Source: CAVUEG01 sp963740525 (GTDB taxonomy: Bacteria > Actinomycetota > Actinomycetes > Propionibacteriales > Nocardioidaceae). Taken from it: 64,000 nucleotides of DNA. Made by a program: the position numbers and the translations under genes. Positions 1 to 9,788 of this stretch are shown one piece after another; the stretch's first letter is position 1; every line of letters begins with the position of its first letter. A model generated the notes under the pieces. It saw only the letters and a list, made by a program, of their open reading frames with translations, did no database searches and was not told the origin of the DNA. The DNA lies in NCBI GenBank assembly GCA_963740525.1, contig CAVUEG010000006.1:1302001-1366000 (forward strand), given 5' to 3'.

Positions 1-315
1 CTCGCCTCGGCCAAGGAGCACTACGAGCACTCCGGTGATCCGAGGGAGGCGATGGTCGGCGCACTGGCGCACTCCGGCCGGGTGATCTTCGCCGCCGGTG
101 CCGTCATGGTCGCGGTGTTCTTCACCTTCGCTGTCTCCGGACCGCTCCCCCCGAAGGAGATGGGAATCGTGCTGGGGGCCGCGGTCCTGCTGGACGCCTT
201 CCTGGTCCGGTTGGTCCTGCTCCCGGTGATGCTCCGGATGACGGGGCACGCTGCCTGGTGGACCCCCGCCTGGCTCCGTCGGGTGCTGCCCGACATCCGC
301 TTCTCGCACGGCTGA
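1..315 (+). CDS. MMPL-family membrane transporter, C-terminal fragment
   Basis: Only the last 104 residues are in the window; the reading frame is open from base 1. The fragment starts in a cytosolic loop (residues LASAKEHYEHSG) and then shows two hydrophobic segments around GRVIFAAGAVMVAVFFTF and the stretch ending LVRLVLLPVMLRMTG. It finishes with the WWTPAWLRRVLPD-type tail seen in MMPL/RND lipid exporters of actinobacteria. The family exports lipids or hydrophobic compounds using proton motive force. The substrate cannot be told from the tail. Any upstream operon is outside the window. Confidence 0.85.
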   Translation, partial: LASAKEHYEHSGDPREAMVGALAHSGRVIFAAGAVMVAVFFTFAVSGPLPPKEMGIVLGAAVLLDAFLVRLVLLPVMLRMTGHAAWWTPAWLRRVLPDIRFSHG

Positions 316-367
316 CCCACTACCGTGGCAGGCGAAGCCTGCCCACCTCACAACAAAGGAGAGACAC

Positions 368-535
368 ATGTGTCGAGCAGTGGTCTGCAAGACCTGCGGC
401 AAGACGACGTGGGCCGGATGCGGCATGCACGTCGACCAGGTGATGGCGGGCGTACCGGCAGGCAACAGGTGCCCCGGCCACCCGAAGCCGGAGCGCAGCG
501 GTGGCTGGCTCGGAAGGTTGTTCAGCCGGTCCTGA
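368..535 (+). CDS. Small Cys-rich hypothetical protein (55 aa)
   Basis: A short ORF preceded by a strong ribosome binding site (AAAGGAGA, 355-362) six bases before the ATG. The product begins MCRAVVCKTCGKTTWAGCGM and has five cysteines, including a CKTC pair and a later GC and RCPGH, then a basic tail GRLFSRS. The C-x2-C...C...C-x2-H spacing suggests a small zinc-ribbon-like fold. Similar short proteins are widespread in actinobacteria without a known function; that is recalled family knowledge, not a search. It stands alone between the MMPL gene and the BNR gene. Confidence 0.75.
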   Translation: MCRAVVCKTCGKTTWAGCGMHVDQVMAGVPAGNRCPGHPKPERSGGWLGRLFSRS

Positions 536-700
536 CCCAGTGGGGGGTGCGGGCAAGCGCCCCTCCCGCGGCGGCGGACAAGTCGGTCGTCCGGAGCCCG
601 TGACCCCGTGCCATCACCGTCGTTGTGGTTGAGGGGTGCCCGTCTGTTCGAGGGCGGGTCCCCACCACCCGCTCGGGGTGATCGATCAAAAGGGGTTCAC

Positions 701-3700
701 ATGCGCCGGTCCTTGCCACGTCTCTGGGTTGCGGTGCCGCTCGCCGCGGCCTTGGCCCTAGCGACCTTCTGGGCGATGACGTCCACCGTCCACGAGACCG
801 CTTCTGCGGCGTCCTGCGCTCCGGGCTTCGTGCCCGTCGAGCAGGCACTCAGCGAGGTCCGGGCCGAGATGTCCAGGGAGTCCTCGGGCGCGCAGGGTGA
901 CGAGGCTGCGCGCGAGGAAGCGGCCCACGAGGAGGCTGCGCGCGAGTCGGGCGACGCCGGTGACGAGCTGAGCCGCGAGGCGGTCCGCGAGCTGCCGATG
1001 CTGGCCGGCGTACCCCGCGACCAGTGGGCTTCCAGCTGCGTGCGCAGCAAGCGTCCGGAGTCCCTCAAGGAGCAGCTCGCGCTGTTCGGTGCTCGCGCGA
1101 TCCCGCGGCTGGCGCCGTACGGCACCTACAAGCGCGGCGCCGCCCGCAACGCGGTGGACCAGCGACGCGCGATGAAGGCCGGAAGCGTGGCAGGCACCTC
1201 GGGCACGGCGAGCCTCTACGGCCGTGGGCCGTTGATCGTCGACGACCCGCGCTACCCCGAGGTCAACGGGCTCGGTCTGTCCCACAACAGTGGACGAGTC
1301 GACAGCTTCGCGTGGGTGCCCAAGGACGACCGGCTCTTCGCCGCGGTCAGCAACGGTGGCATCTGGCGCTCTGACGACCTGGGAGCCAACTGGAAGAACG
1401 CGACGGGGAACCTGCCCACCTCCGTCACGGGTGCGGTCGGCCTGGACGCCCGCGGGCGACGGTCGCCTCCTGGCGCTGACCGGCGAGCCCACCTTCGGCG
1501 CCTCGGCGTACACCGGCCTCGGCGCCTACTACTCCGAGGACCTGGGCAAGCACTGGACCCGAGCCCCCGGCCTCCCCGACGGTGGACTCGGTTTCGCGCT
1601 CGCGGTCGACCCGTCTGCCCCGCGCACCGTGTACGCCGCCACCCAGCTGGGGCTGTTCCGCTCCACGGACGGTGGCCGCAGCTACGACAACGTCGACCTG
1701 CCGACCGGTGCCTGTGCCGGCGTCACGAACGTGTCGCGCCACCCGGAGTGCGCCCTGAGCAACGTCGTCACCGATGTCGTCGTCGCCAAGGGTGGTGGCA
1801 AGGGAACGTCCACCAAAGCCGGCACCGTCGTCGCGACGGTCGGCTGGCGTGGCGGCGACCGGAAGAACCCCGATGGCTCGGTGCAGTCACCCCGCAACGG
1901 TGTGTACCGCTCGACCAGCGGCGCCCCGGGCAGCTTCAAGAAGCTCGCAGCAACCGGCTTCGCGGCTCAGGACCACATCGGCCGCGTCGAGCTCGGCAAT
2001 GCGGTCGGCTCCGCGCAGGACCATGACTACCTCTACGCCGTCGTCCAGGACGCCAAGCTGCTCAACAACGGCGGCGTCATGGGGATCGATGCGCCTGAGA
2101 GCGCCAAGCCGCCGCTCGGGTCGACCGTGCTGAACGGGCTGTACGTCTCGTCCGACTTCGGGGCGACCTGGAGCGAGCTGGCCAGCGGCACCGAGCTTGC
2201 GGCCGACCCGCTCTCGGGCTCGGCTCTCGTCGGGACGGGCACCGCCACCGGCTACCAGCCCGGTGTCCAGGGTTGGTACAACCTCTGGGTCCAGCCCGAC
2301 CCGACCCGGCAGACCGCCGACGGCGTGCCGACCCGGATGGCCTTCGGCCTCGAGGAGATCTGGAGCAACGAGCTCACCCAGACAGGTGCTCCGCTGGACG
2401 GCTCCGTCCCGGTGCACTTCCGGGTCGTGGCCAAGTACTTCGGCGGGGACTCCTGCCTGCTGCTCTCCGCCGGCCTGCCCGCGTGCCCAGGGGACCGTGA
2501 GCCGGACGACAACAACCAGACCACCCACCCCGACCAGCAGGACGGCATCTGGATCGCCGACAAGAACGTGGCCGGCGGTGTTCAGCTGGTCGTCGGGAAC
2601 GACGGCGGCGCGTACCGCTACCGCTTCGAGTCCGACGACGACGGGGAGCTCGACAACTCCCACTGGGGCAAGGGCGACAACCAGGGTTTCTCCACGCTGA
2701 TGCCCTACTACGCCGCGATGGCCAAGGACGGCACGGTCTGGGCGGGGCTCCAGGACAACGGGAACCTGAGGGTCGACCCGGACACGCGCCAGCAGTTCGA
2801 GACGTACGGCGGTGACGGCTTCTTCTCCGCAGTCAACCCGGACGACTCCGACACCGCCTACGAGGAGTACACCTTCGGTGCGATGTCGGTGACCACGGAC
2901 GGAGGCACGTCCTGGAGCGACATCGACCCGGGCCTGACCTCGTCGAAGTTCTCCACCCCGTTCCTGATGGACCCGACGGACTCCGACCACCTGATCACGG
3001 CGGGTCGCGAGGTGGTGGAGACGCTGTCGGGCTCGAGCACCAGCTCGGGCCAGACTGACGCGGCCAGCGCGGATGACAGCACCACGACGTGGCGCACGGT
3101 CTTCGACCTCGGCACCCGCAGCCACCCCGGTGACGCGTCGGCGCAGTCGAGCGCGACGGACCCGGACAACTCGATGTCGGCGGTGGGGCTCCAGGGCGCC
3201 GCGGCGTACGTCGGCTACTGCGGCCACTGCGACACGCTGAACAAGCTCGGTCCCGACAAGACGCTCTTCCGCAACGGCCTGGCCACGAACGTCGGCGGTG
3301 CCCAGGCGCCCGCCAAGGGGTCGTCGGCCGGGTGGCACATCGTCGCGGCCAAGGGCCTGCCGAACCGCTACATCACCTCCGTCTCGATAGACCCGGCCGA
3401 TGCTTCGCGGGTCTTCGTGACCCTCGGCGGGTACACCCGGCGCTGGCTCCCGCCGGGGGCGGTCGGTGACGCCAACGAGCAGATCGGGACCGGGCACCTG
3501 TTCATGTCCACTGACGGCGGCAAGACGTTCAGCGATGCCAGTGGGAACCTTCCCGACAGCCCGGCGTCGTGGGTGCAGCTCCGCGCCGGCCAGCTGCTGG
3601 TCGGCACCGACGTGGGGGCCTTCGCCTCGGGACGGCACGGAATCAAGGGTGACCCCACGTTCGCGCCGCTCGAGGGCGTGCCCGCGACTCCGGTCTCGAG

Positions 3701-4346
3701 CATCTCCCTGCGGCCGGGCAACCCCAACCAGGCCGTGCTCGCCCTCTGGGGGCGCGGCGTCTGGACGTACGACTTCGACAAGCGGATCCCGGTGCCGCCG
3801 GACGCAGGTCCGGCCCCGCTTCCCACGGTCGGCACGCCCTACGCGTCGTACGACTTCGAGGACGGGGCCCAAGGCTGGTCGGTCGACGGCCTGCCGCCGT
3901 GGCGGCAGGGTTCCCCGGGCCACGGGCAGGGGACGAGCGAGGCTGCGGACGGCACGGGTTGGTCCGTCTCGGGACCGACCGGCTACATCGACAACGCCGA
4001 CACGTCGCTGGTCTCACCGGCGGTGACGGCTGCCGCCGGGCCGGCGGTCCTCGAGTGGTGGATGCGCCTCGACACCGAGGGCGGCTTCGACCCGGTGACG
4101 GCCGAGTGGAGCCAGGACGGCACCTCCTGGCACACGCTGGGGACCTTCAGCGGGAAGAACAAGTCCGCACCCGGGTGGGACCGGTACGCCGTCCCGTTCG
4201 ACGCCCCGGGCGGTCCGATCCAGGTCCGCTTCCACTTCACCTCGGACTCGCTGTGCTCAGCGCTCGGCGGACCGCTGTGCGCGTCGCCGTCCGGCTGGGA
4301 CGGCGTTCACGTGGACGACGTCGTGGTGGGCTCGCCGGGCTCCTGA
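701..4346 (+). CDS. Secreted BNR/sialidase-like repeat protein, interrupted by a +1 frameshift
   Basis: Two overlapping frames make one protein. The 5' part (ATG 701) encodes a signal peptide (MRRSLPRLWVAVPLAAALAL...) and runs to about 1453. The 3' part continues in the next frame to the stop at 4346. Removing one G from the GGG at 1454-1456 joins them as ...DARGDGRLLALTGEP and gives exactly 1,214 residues. The body holds repeated Asp-box motifs (SDDLGANW, SEDLGKHW, STDGGRSY, SSDFGATW, TTDGGTSW, STDGGKTF) typical of beta-propeller sialidase/GH74/VPS10-like proteins. The C-terminal ~170 residues (from YASYDFEDGAQGWSV) look like a carbohydrate-binding or MAM-like jelly roll. It is probably extracellular; the substrate is unknown. 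The frameshift may be a sequencing error or a real lesion. Confidence 0.8.
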
Positions 4347-4434
4347 CCGGTAGGAGAAGTACCGCCCCCGAAAAATCGCGATCCGCAGGTCGAAATGACT
4401 GTGCAGATGCCCCCATGTGGAGCAAGATGTGTAG

Positions 4435-5412
4435 TTGATTCGTGGATCAGGGGTGGGAAAAACGGTGGCACACGCGGTCGCAGTCGACGAGCCTGTTCAT
4501 CACGGCTTCAGTCACGAGGTCTGCTTCTACCGGGGGGTCGATGACCTTGCCGCGACCTTGGTGCCGTTCATCCAGCAGGGCGTACGACTTGGCGAGCCGG
4601 TCCTGGTCGCACTGGTCCCGGAGAAGCTGAGGCTCCTCGACAAGGCTCTCGGTCGCGACGCCGCGGCCGTCACCTTCGTCGACATGTCGCGACTCGGTGC
4701 GAACCCGGCGTGCATCATCCCGGCCTGGCGTCGGTTCCTCGACGAGGCCGGCTCGGCCGGCCCGGTCCGTGGTGTGGGGGAGCCGGTGTGGTCCGGGCGA
4801 CGCGACGTGGAGCTCGAGGAGGCCGCGTTGCACGAAGCACTTCTGAACTTGGCCTTCGACGGCGGTCCCGGTTGGAGGCTGCAGTGCCCCTACGACGTGG
4901 AGCACCTCGGTCCCGAGATCATCGACGAGGCACTGCGCAACCACCCGGTGGCACATGCCGGTGCGGGCCGGGACATGGGCTATGGCGGCCACGAGCACGC
5001 GACCCGTTCCTTCTCCGCTCCCCTACGTGAGGCTCCGGGCCATGCAGCCCGTCACCGGTTCGCCGACCGGGACCTGATCGGGGTCCGTGAGCTGGTCCGA
5101 CGCTACTGTCGGGAGTCGGCGATGGACCCCAACCGTGCGGACGACCTCGTGCTCGCCACTCATGAGCTGGCCACCAACAGCGTCCTTCACGGCGGCGGGC
5201 AGGGAGAGCTGGTCGTGTGGCACGAGCCGAGCGCACTGGCTGTCGAGGTGAGGGACTCGGGGACGATCGGTGACCCGTTGGTCGGCCGCGGCACCCAGGA
5301 CCTGCTGGCCGAGCACGGTCGCGGCATCTGGATGGCCAACCAGCTCTGTGACCTGGTGCAGGTCCGGTCGGGGAAGGCCGGCACCCAGGTGCGGCTGTGG
5401 GCCTGGCTCTGA
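4435..5412 (+). CDS. MEDS-domain sensor fused to HATPase (anti-sigma-type) domain
   Basis: The N-terminal ~165 residues (HEVCFYRGVDDLAATLVPFI onward) resemble the MEDS/DcmR sensory domain. The C-terminal ~115 residues form a GHKL ATPase of the RsbW/serine-kinase type, with an N-box ATHELATNSVLHGG and a G1-like VEVRDSG, then GRGIWMANQLCD. This architecture occurs in actinobacterial regulators that act on anti-anti-sigma factors, giving partner switching in response to a small molecule. The start is uncertain: TTG 4435 is the longest choice, and GTG 4453 or GTG 4465 are also plausible and remove only a few residues. No anti-anti-sigma partner gene is adjacent, so this looks like an orphan. Confidence 0.72.
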   Translation: MIRGSGVGKTVAHAVAVDEPVHHGFSHEVCFYRGVDDLAATLVPFIQQGVRLGEPVLVALVPEKLRLLDKALGRDAAAVTFVDMSRLGANPACIIPAWRRFLDEAGSAGPVRGVGEPVWSGRRDVELEEAALHEALLNLAFDGGPGWRLQCPYDVEHLGPEIIDEALRNHPVAHAGAGRDMGYGGHEHATRSFSAPLREAPGHAARHRFADRDLIGVRELVRRYCRESAMDPNRADDLVLATHELATNSVLHGGGQGELVVWHEPSALAVEVRDSGTIGDPLVGRGTQDLLAEHGRGIWMANQLCDLVQVRSGKAGTQVRLWAWL

Positions 5413-5541
5413 GCCGGAAGTCGACCAGCTGATCTCGCGGCGCTCCGATCGGTCACGTCGCCTGAGGACCGTGCCGCCGTAACCGTGTGAGCGGTGTCTC
5501 GTTGAGGAGGCACAGGCAACCCCTCAACCCTGGGAGCACCC

Positions 5542-7659
5542 ATGGCCTACCGGCCTCGTCGTACCCGAACGGCCTTGATCGCGGCAGCCACCACCCTGGC
5601 GCTCGTCGGCCTTGCACCGGCCGTCACCACCGGGGCTGCCCAGGCGAGCGACACCGCCTTCGCGCCGCAGCTCGTGACCGTCGACACCCCCACCCGCGCC
5701 GACAAGAGACTGCTGCAGACACTCGGCCTCGACCTGACCGAGCACGCCGGCCACGACTACATCGAGGTGCTGCTGCACACCTCCGCCGACCGCGATGCTC
5801 TGCGGCAGGCCGGCCTCACCTATGACGTGCGGATCGCGAACCTGAACGAACGGGAAGCCCGAAACAACCGGGCCAACGCCGCTTACGCGGCCGCGACCCT
5901 CGAGTCCCCCCTTCCGTCGGGCCGGGACTCCTACCGGACCCTCGCGGACTACAACTCCGACATTCGCAGCCTGGCCACGATCCGACCCGGGATCGCCAAG
6001 CAGATCACGATGCCTCACCCGACCCTCGACGGAAACACCGTGTACGGCCTCGAGATCGGCGCCAACGTCCGGGCCCCCGAGGACGGCCGCCCGGTCTTCG
6101 CACTGTTCGGTCTGCACCACGCCCGCGAGTGGCCCTCCGGTGAGCTGGCGATGGAGTTCGCCTTCGACCTGGTGAAGAACTACGGCACGGACACTCGGAT
6201 CACCAACCTGTTGGACCGCTCTCGCGTGATCGTGGTTCCGGTGGTGAACGTGGACGGGTTCGACCGGTCGCGCACCGATGGCGCCCTGCTCGACCTCCGC
6301 GAGGTGGACAACGGTGGGACCGCCTCGGTCCTGGGCACGCCGGGCAACGCGTACAAGCGGAAGAACTGTCGCCTCGTCGACGGTGTGGACACGCCTGACG
6401 GCACCTGCGCTCTGGCCTTGACCAGCCCGGGCGGGTACGGCGCCGGCGTCGACCTGAACCGGAACTACGGCGGGTTCTGGGGCGGCCCGGGTGCCTCCAG
6501 CACCTTCGCCGACCCCACGTACCGGGGTGCTTCGGCCTTCTCCGAGCCCGAGACCCAGAACATCCGTGAGCTGGTGAGCAGCCGTCAGGTCACCACGCTG
6601 ATCTCGAACCACACGTTCTCGAACCTGGTCCTGCGGCCCAACGGCGTCGACCCGGACACGATCGGGCACGACGGGCTTCCTGTGGGTGACGCCCCCGATG
6701 AGGCCGGACTGAAGGCTCTCGGCGCGGCAATGTCCGCGCAGAACGGCTACCGGAACATCCACGGGTGGGAGCTCTACGACACCACCGGGACCACAGAGGA
6801 CTGGTCCTACAACGCGACCGGTGGCTACGGCTACACCTTCGAGATCGGTCCCGACGAGTTCCACCCGCCGTTCCCGCAGGTCGTCGACGAGTACCTCGGG
6901 TCCGGCGAGTACGCCGGCAAGGGGAACCGCGAGGCCTACCTCATCGCGCTGGAGAACGCCGTCGACCGGTCCACGCACTCGGTGATCACCGGCAAGGCAC
7001 CGAAGGGTGCGGTGCTACGTCTGCGCAAGTCCTTCGCTACGCCGACGTGGAGCAGTTCGTTCAAGGACACCCTCGACACCACCATGACGGTGGGTGACAA
7101 CGGCAAGTACGTCTGGCACGTCAACCCGTCAACGCGCCCCGTCGTCGAGGCGAAGCTGGTGCAGATCACCGAGAACAAGCCGCTCCGCTCGCAGACCTAC
7201 GAGGGTGGGCCGACGATGGTCAACGACCATGTGGACCACGAGTTCACGGTGACGGAGAGCGGCGTGGACCTGATGCAGGTCAAGCTCGACTGGCCCACGC
7301 CCGACGACCTCGACCTCGAGGTGTACCGGAAGAACGCTGACGGCTCGCTGACCGAGGTCGGCAGCTCGGGGAACGCTCCGGGGGACAAGGAGGAGGTCAA
7401 GCTCGCCGCCCCGTCTCCGGGCACCTACGTCCTTCGGGTGATCAACTTCGCCTCCGCCTCGCCGTCGTACACGCTGACGAGCACGCTGTTCGACTCCCAG
7501 GTCGTCAGCTCGACCGAGGTTCCCGGGCTCATCGAGAACTGGACGCTGACCTGTGAGAAGGACGGCCGCATCCTGCAGCAGGAGCCGGTCGTGGTGGAGC
7601 GGGGCCAGCAGGTCAAGCTCAACCTCGATACCTGCATCAGCAAGGCCCGCAGGCTGTAG
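5542..7659 (+). CDS. Secreted M14 zinc carboxypeptidase
   Basis: A 705-residue protein with a signal peptide (basic MAYRPRRTRT, hydrophobic core, cut near TGAAQA). The M14 domain spans roughly residues 130-460. Zinc ligands are visible as H193 and E196 in GLHHAREW and H357 in SNHTFSN; the catalytic Glu is E434 in YTFEIGPDE. The C-terminal ~230 residues hold a beta-rich region like bacterial pre-peptidase C-terminal domains (LDWPTPDDLDLEVY, GTYVLRVINF). It should remove C-terminal residues from extracellular peptides. A GGGAG ribosome site precedes the ATG, and a terminator follows directly. It lies next to a secreted subtilase on the same strand, but the terminator separates them. Confidence 0.9.
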   Translation: MAYRPRRTRTALIAAATTLALVGLAPAVTTGAAQASDTAFAPQLVTVDTPTRADKRLLQTLGLDLTEHAGHDYIEVLLHTSADRDALRQAGLTYDVRIANLNEREARNNRANAAYAAATLESPLPSGRDSYRTLADYNSDIRSLATIRPGIAKQITMPHPTLDGNTVYGLEIGANVRAPEDGRPVFALFGLHHAREWPSGELAMEFAFDLVKNYGTDTRITNLLDRSRVIVVPVVNVDGFDRSRTDGALLDLREVDNGGTASVLGTPGNAYKRKNCRLVDGVDTPDGTCALALTSPGGYGAGVDLNRNYGGFWGGPGASSTFADPTYRGASAFSEPETQNIRELVSSRQVTTLISNHTFSNLVLRPNGVDPDTIGHDGLPVGDAPDEAGLKALGAAMSAQNGYRNIHGWELYDTTGTTEDWSYNATGGYGYTFEIGPDEFHPPFPQVVDEYLGSGEYAGKGNREAYLIALENAVDRSTHSVITGKAPKGAVLRLRKSFATPTWSSSFKDTLDTTMTVGDNGKYVWHVNPSTRPVVEAKLVQITENKPLRSQTYEGGPTMVNDHVDHEFTVTESGVDLMQVKLDWPTPDDLDLEVYRKNADGSLTEVGSSGNAPGDKEEVKLAAPSPGTYVLRVINFASASPSYTLTSTLFDSQVVSSTEVPGLIENWTLTCEKDGRILQQEPVVVERGQQVKLNLDTCISKARRL

Positions 7660-7681
7660 GGACCCGGTACCCCACGCGGAG

Positions 7682-7706
7682 CGCCCCGGCCGAATCGGTC
7701 GGGGCG
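7682..7706 (+). terminator. Rho-independent terminator after the M14 gene
   Basis: Arms 7682-7693 and 7695-7706 form a 12-base inverted repeat with one G-U pair, followed by TTTC. It sits 22 bases after the carboxypeptidase stop. Confidence 0.75.
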
Positions 7707-7846
7707 TTTCCGCGTCCGGCGCACTGCAGGCTTGTGAACCTGCGCAAACGTGAGGCCTCGCAGAGCGTGACCGTTCCAGGCCCGCCTCGTTCAACAGGGC
7801 GCAAGGCCGTCTCCGGACGGCTTCTCTCGGGAAAGCGAAGACACTC

Positions 7847-9088
7847 ATGCGCATGCGATCTGTGGCCGCCCTGGCAGCCTCGACCATTCTGACTCTGGGG
7901 GCCACGATGCTGGCCTCGAACGCGGTGGCCGCGCCCGCCTCACCCGCTGCCGCGCCGGCGCCGTACATCGTCGTCTTCAACGACAGCGCCGACGCGCACG
8001 TGCTGGCACCCCTGCAGGCCGAGCGATTCGGCTTCGACCTCGGCCACGTGTACGGGTCCGCCCTGCAGGGCTACTCGGCCACCATGACTCCCGCCGTAGC
8101 CGACCTCGTGGCAGCGTCCCCCTCGGTGCGGTGGGTGCAGAAGGACACGCCGGTCTCCATCGACGCGCAGACGACTCCGACCGGCATCAACCGGGCGAAC
8201 GCGGACGCGAGCCCGACCGCCAAGATCAACGGGCTCGACGAACGGGTCAACGTCGACGTCGCCGTGATCGACACCGGTGCCGACCTCACCCACCCGGACC
8301 TGAACATCTACCAGGCCGGTGCCAAGAACTGCTCGATCGGCGCCATCAACGCCAACGACATGCACGGTCACGGCACGCACGTCTCGGGCACGATCGGTGC
8401 GCTCGACAACGGGACCGGCGTAGTCGGCATGGCCCCCGGTGCGCGGATCTGGCCGGTGAAGGTGCTCACCGACGCAGGCACGGGGCTGAACTCCGACGTG
8501 ATCTGCGGCATCGACTACGTCACCGCCCACGCGTCCCAGATCGAGGTCGCCAACATGAGCCTCGGTGGCAGCGGATCGGACGACCAGAACTGCGGCAACA
8601 CCAACAACGACGCCATGCACAAGGCGATCTGCAAGTCGGTCGCGGCCGGCATCACCTACGTCGTCGCTGCCGGCAACGACTCCGCGGACGCCTCGACGTC
8701 GACCCCGGCGGCGTACGACGAAGTGATCACCGTGAGCGCGCTGGCGGACTTCAACGGCCTGCCGGGCGGCGGAGCGCCGTCGACCTGCCGCTCGGACGTC
8801 GATGACACGTTCGCCGACTTCTCCAACTACGGCTCCGACGTCGACATCATCGCCCCGGGCGTGTGCATCTACTCGACCTGGATGCTGGGCGGGTACAACA
8901 CGATCTCGGGCACGTCCATGGCCAGCCCGCATGTTGCCGGCGCCGCCGCGTTGTACAAGGCCACGCACCCGACGGCCTCGCCTGCGGCGGTCAAGGCTGC
9001 CCTCCAGGCTGCCGGGTCGCTGGACTGGAACAACGTCGACGACAAGGACAGCACCAAGGAGCGCCTGCTCGACGTGACGACCTTCTGA
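7847..9088 (+). CDS. Secreted subtilisin-like serine protease (S8 family)
   Basis: A 413-residue preproenzyme. A signal peptide (MRMRSVAALAAST...) is followed by an I9-type propeptide (APYIVVFNDSAD to VRWVQKD, residues ~38-100). The catalytic domain has the full triad: D142 in AVIDTGAD, H175 in GHGTHVSG and S357 in GTSMASPHVAG. The length and order are normal for secreted S8A proteases with no extra C-terminal domain. It is expected to be an autoprocessed extracellular endopeptidase. The upstream 187 bases hold the terminator of the M14 gene and presumably its own promoter. Confidence 0.95.
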   Translation: MRMRSVAALAASTILTLGATMLASNAVAAPASPAAAPAPYIVVFNDSADAHVLAPLQAERFGFDLGHVYGSALQGYSATMTPAVADLVAASPSVRWVQKDTPVSIDAQTTPTGINRANADASPTAKINGLDERVNVDVAVIDTGADLTHPDLNIYQAGAKNCSIGAINANDMHGHGTHVSGTIGALDNGTGVVGMAPGARIWPVKVLTDAGTGLNSDVICGIDYVTAHASQIEVANMSLGGSGSDDQNCGNTNNDAMHKAICKSVAAGITYVVAAGNDSADASTSTPAAYDEVITVSALADFNGLPGGGAPSTCRSDVDDTFADFSNYGSDVDIIAPGVCIYSTWMLGGYNTISGTSMASPHVAGAAALYKATHPTASPAAVKAALQAAGSLDWNNVDDKDSTKERLLDVTTF

Positions 9089-9110
9089 CAGTCACCCACA
9101 GCGCCGCAGG

Positions 9111-9143
9111 GAGGGGTCGGGCCGTTCGGCGGTCCGACCCCTC
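9111..9143 (+). terminator. Terminator hairpin between the S8 protease and the convergent sigma operon
   Basis: GAGGGGTCGG (9111-9120) pairs perfectly with CCGACCCCTC (9134-9143). It lies between two convergent transcripts and may serve both; no long T-run follows. Confidence 0.65.
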
Positions 9144-9185
9144 TCGTGACTGCGCGCAGCGCTCGGACCTACCGAGCGCGGTCGC

Positions 9186-9788
9186 TCAGCCCCCGAAGGC
9201 AGTCTCGAAGTCCGCAGCCATGCCCCGGCTCCACTCGGCGGTGTAGCCACAGGTGGCCACGGAGCGGTCCTGGCTGGCCGTGACCAGGTAGCGCCGGCCG
9301 GTGACGAAGTCGACCGAGTCGACCGAGGACATGGCGTCGCCTCCGTCCGGGGTCTGGAGCTCGACGGCCTGCGCGTCCCCGCCGCGGTACCAATGGTCGA
9401 CCTCGAGCACGACACGGCCACCGCTCACCTCGCTCGCCGTACCGGCGAAGGCGATCGGCATGTCGGCGAGGATGTCGACGGAGTACCGAATGCAGGACTG
9501 GCTGGAGTTGGAGCCGGGCAGGGTGAGCGCGAGGGTCGTGGGAGCGCCCTCACCCCCCGGTGAGCCGTCGTCGCGCATCACCAGTGCGGCAGCGCCGGCG
9601 CCCACGAGGATGGTGGCGGCGGCGGCCGCGGCCAGCCCGGAACGCCAGGCGGGTCTCTTCGGTTGGGTCTCGGTCATGGTCATGGTCGCCTCCACCAGCT
9701 CGGCGAGGGAGGGCTCCGAGGGCTGTGGTGCGCGTCCCGACCTGAGCGGGTCGGCGGCGCGGAGCCTACGTTCGATGTCATCGGTCAT
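9186..9788 (-). CDS. Single-pass membrane protein, likely anti-sigma partner of the ECF factor
   Basis: A 200-residue protein with a cytosolic N-terminus (~48 residues, acidic and proline-rich), one membrane segment (SGLAAAAAATILVGAGAAALVM, split here as residues ~50-70) and an outer domain with two cysteines (SCIRYSVDI, VATCGYTAE). Its start codon overlaps the sigma factor stop (ATGA at 9785-9788), so the two are translationally coupled. That organisation and topology fit an anti-sigma factor. No ZAS zinc motif (HxxxCxxC) is visible, so the role is inferred from context. Confidence 0.7.
   Translation of the reverse strand: MTDDIERRLRAADPLRSGRAPQPSEPSLAELVEATMTMTETQPKRPAWRSGLAAAAAATILVGAGAAALVMRDDGSPGGEGAPTTLALTLPGSNSSQSCIRYSVDILADMPIAFAGTASEVSGGRVVLEVDHWYRGGDAQAVELQTPDGGDAMSSVDSVDFVTGRRYLVTASQDRSVATCGYTAEWSRGMAADFETAFGG

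Noticed and set aside
1887..3923. A 678-codon open frame on the minus strand across the BNR gene
   Set aside because: It is a high-GC shadow frame, rich in Arg/Val/Gly, without any recognisable motif and opposite a clear repeat protein.
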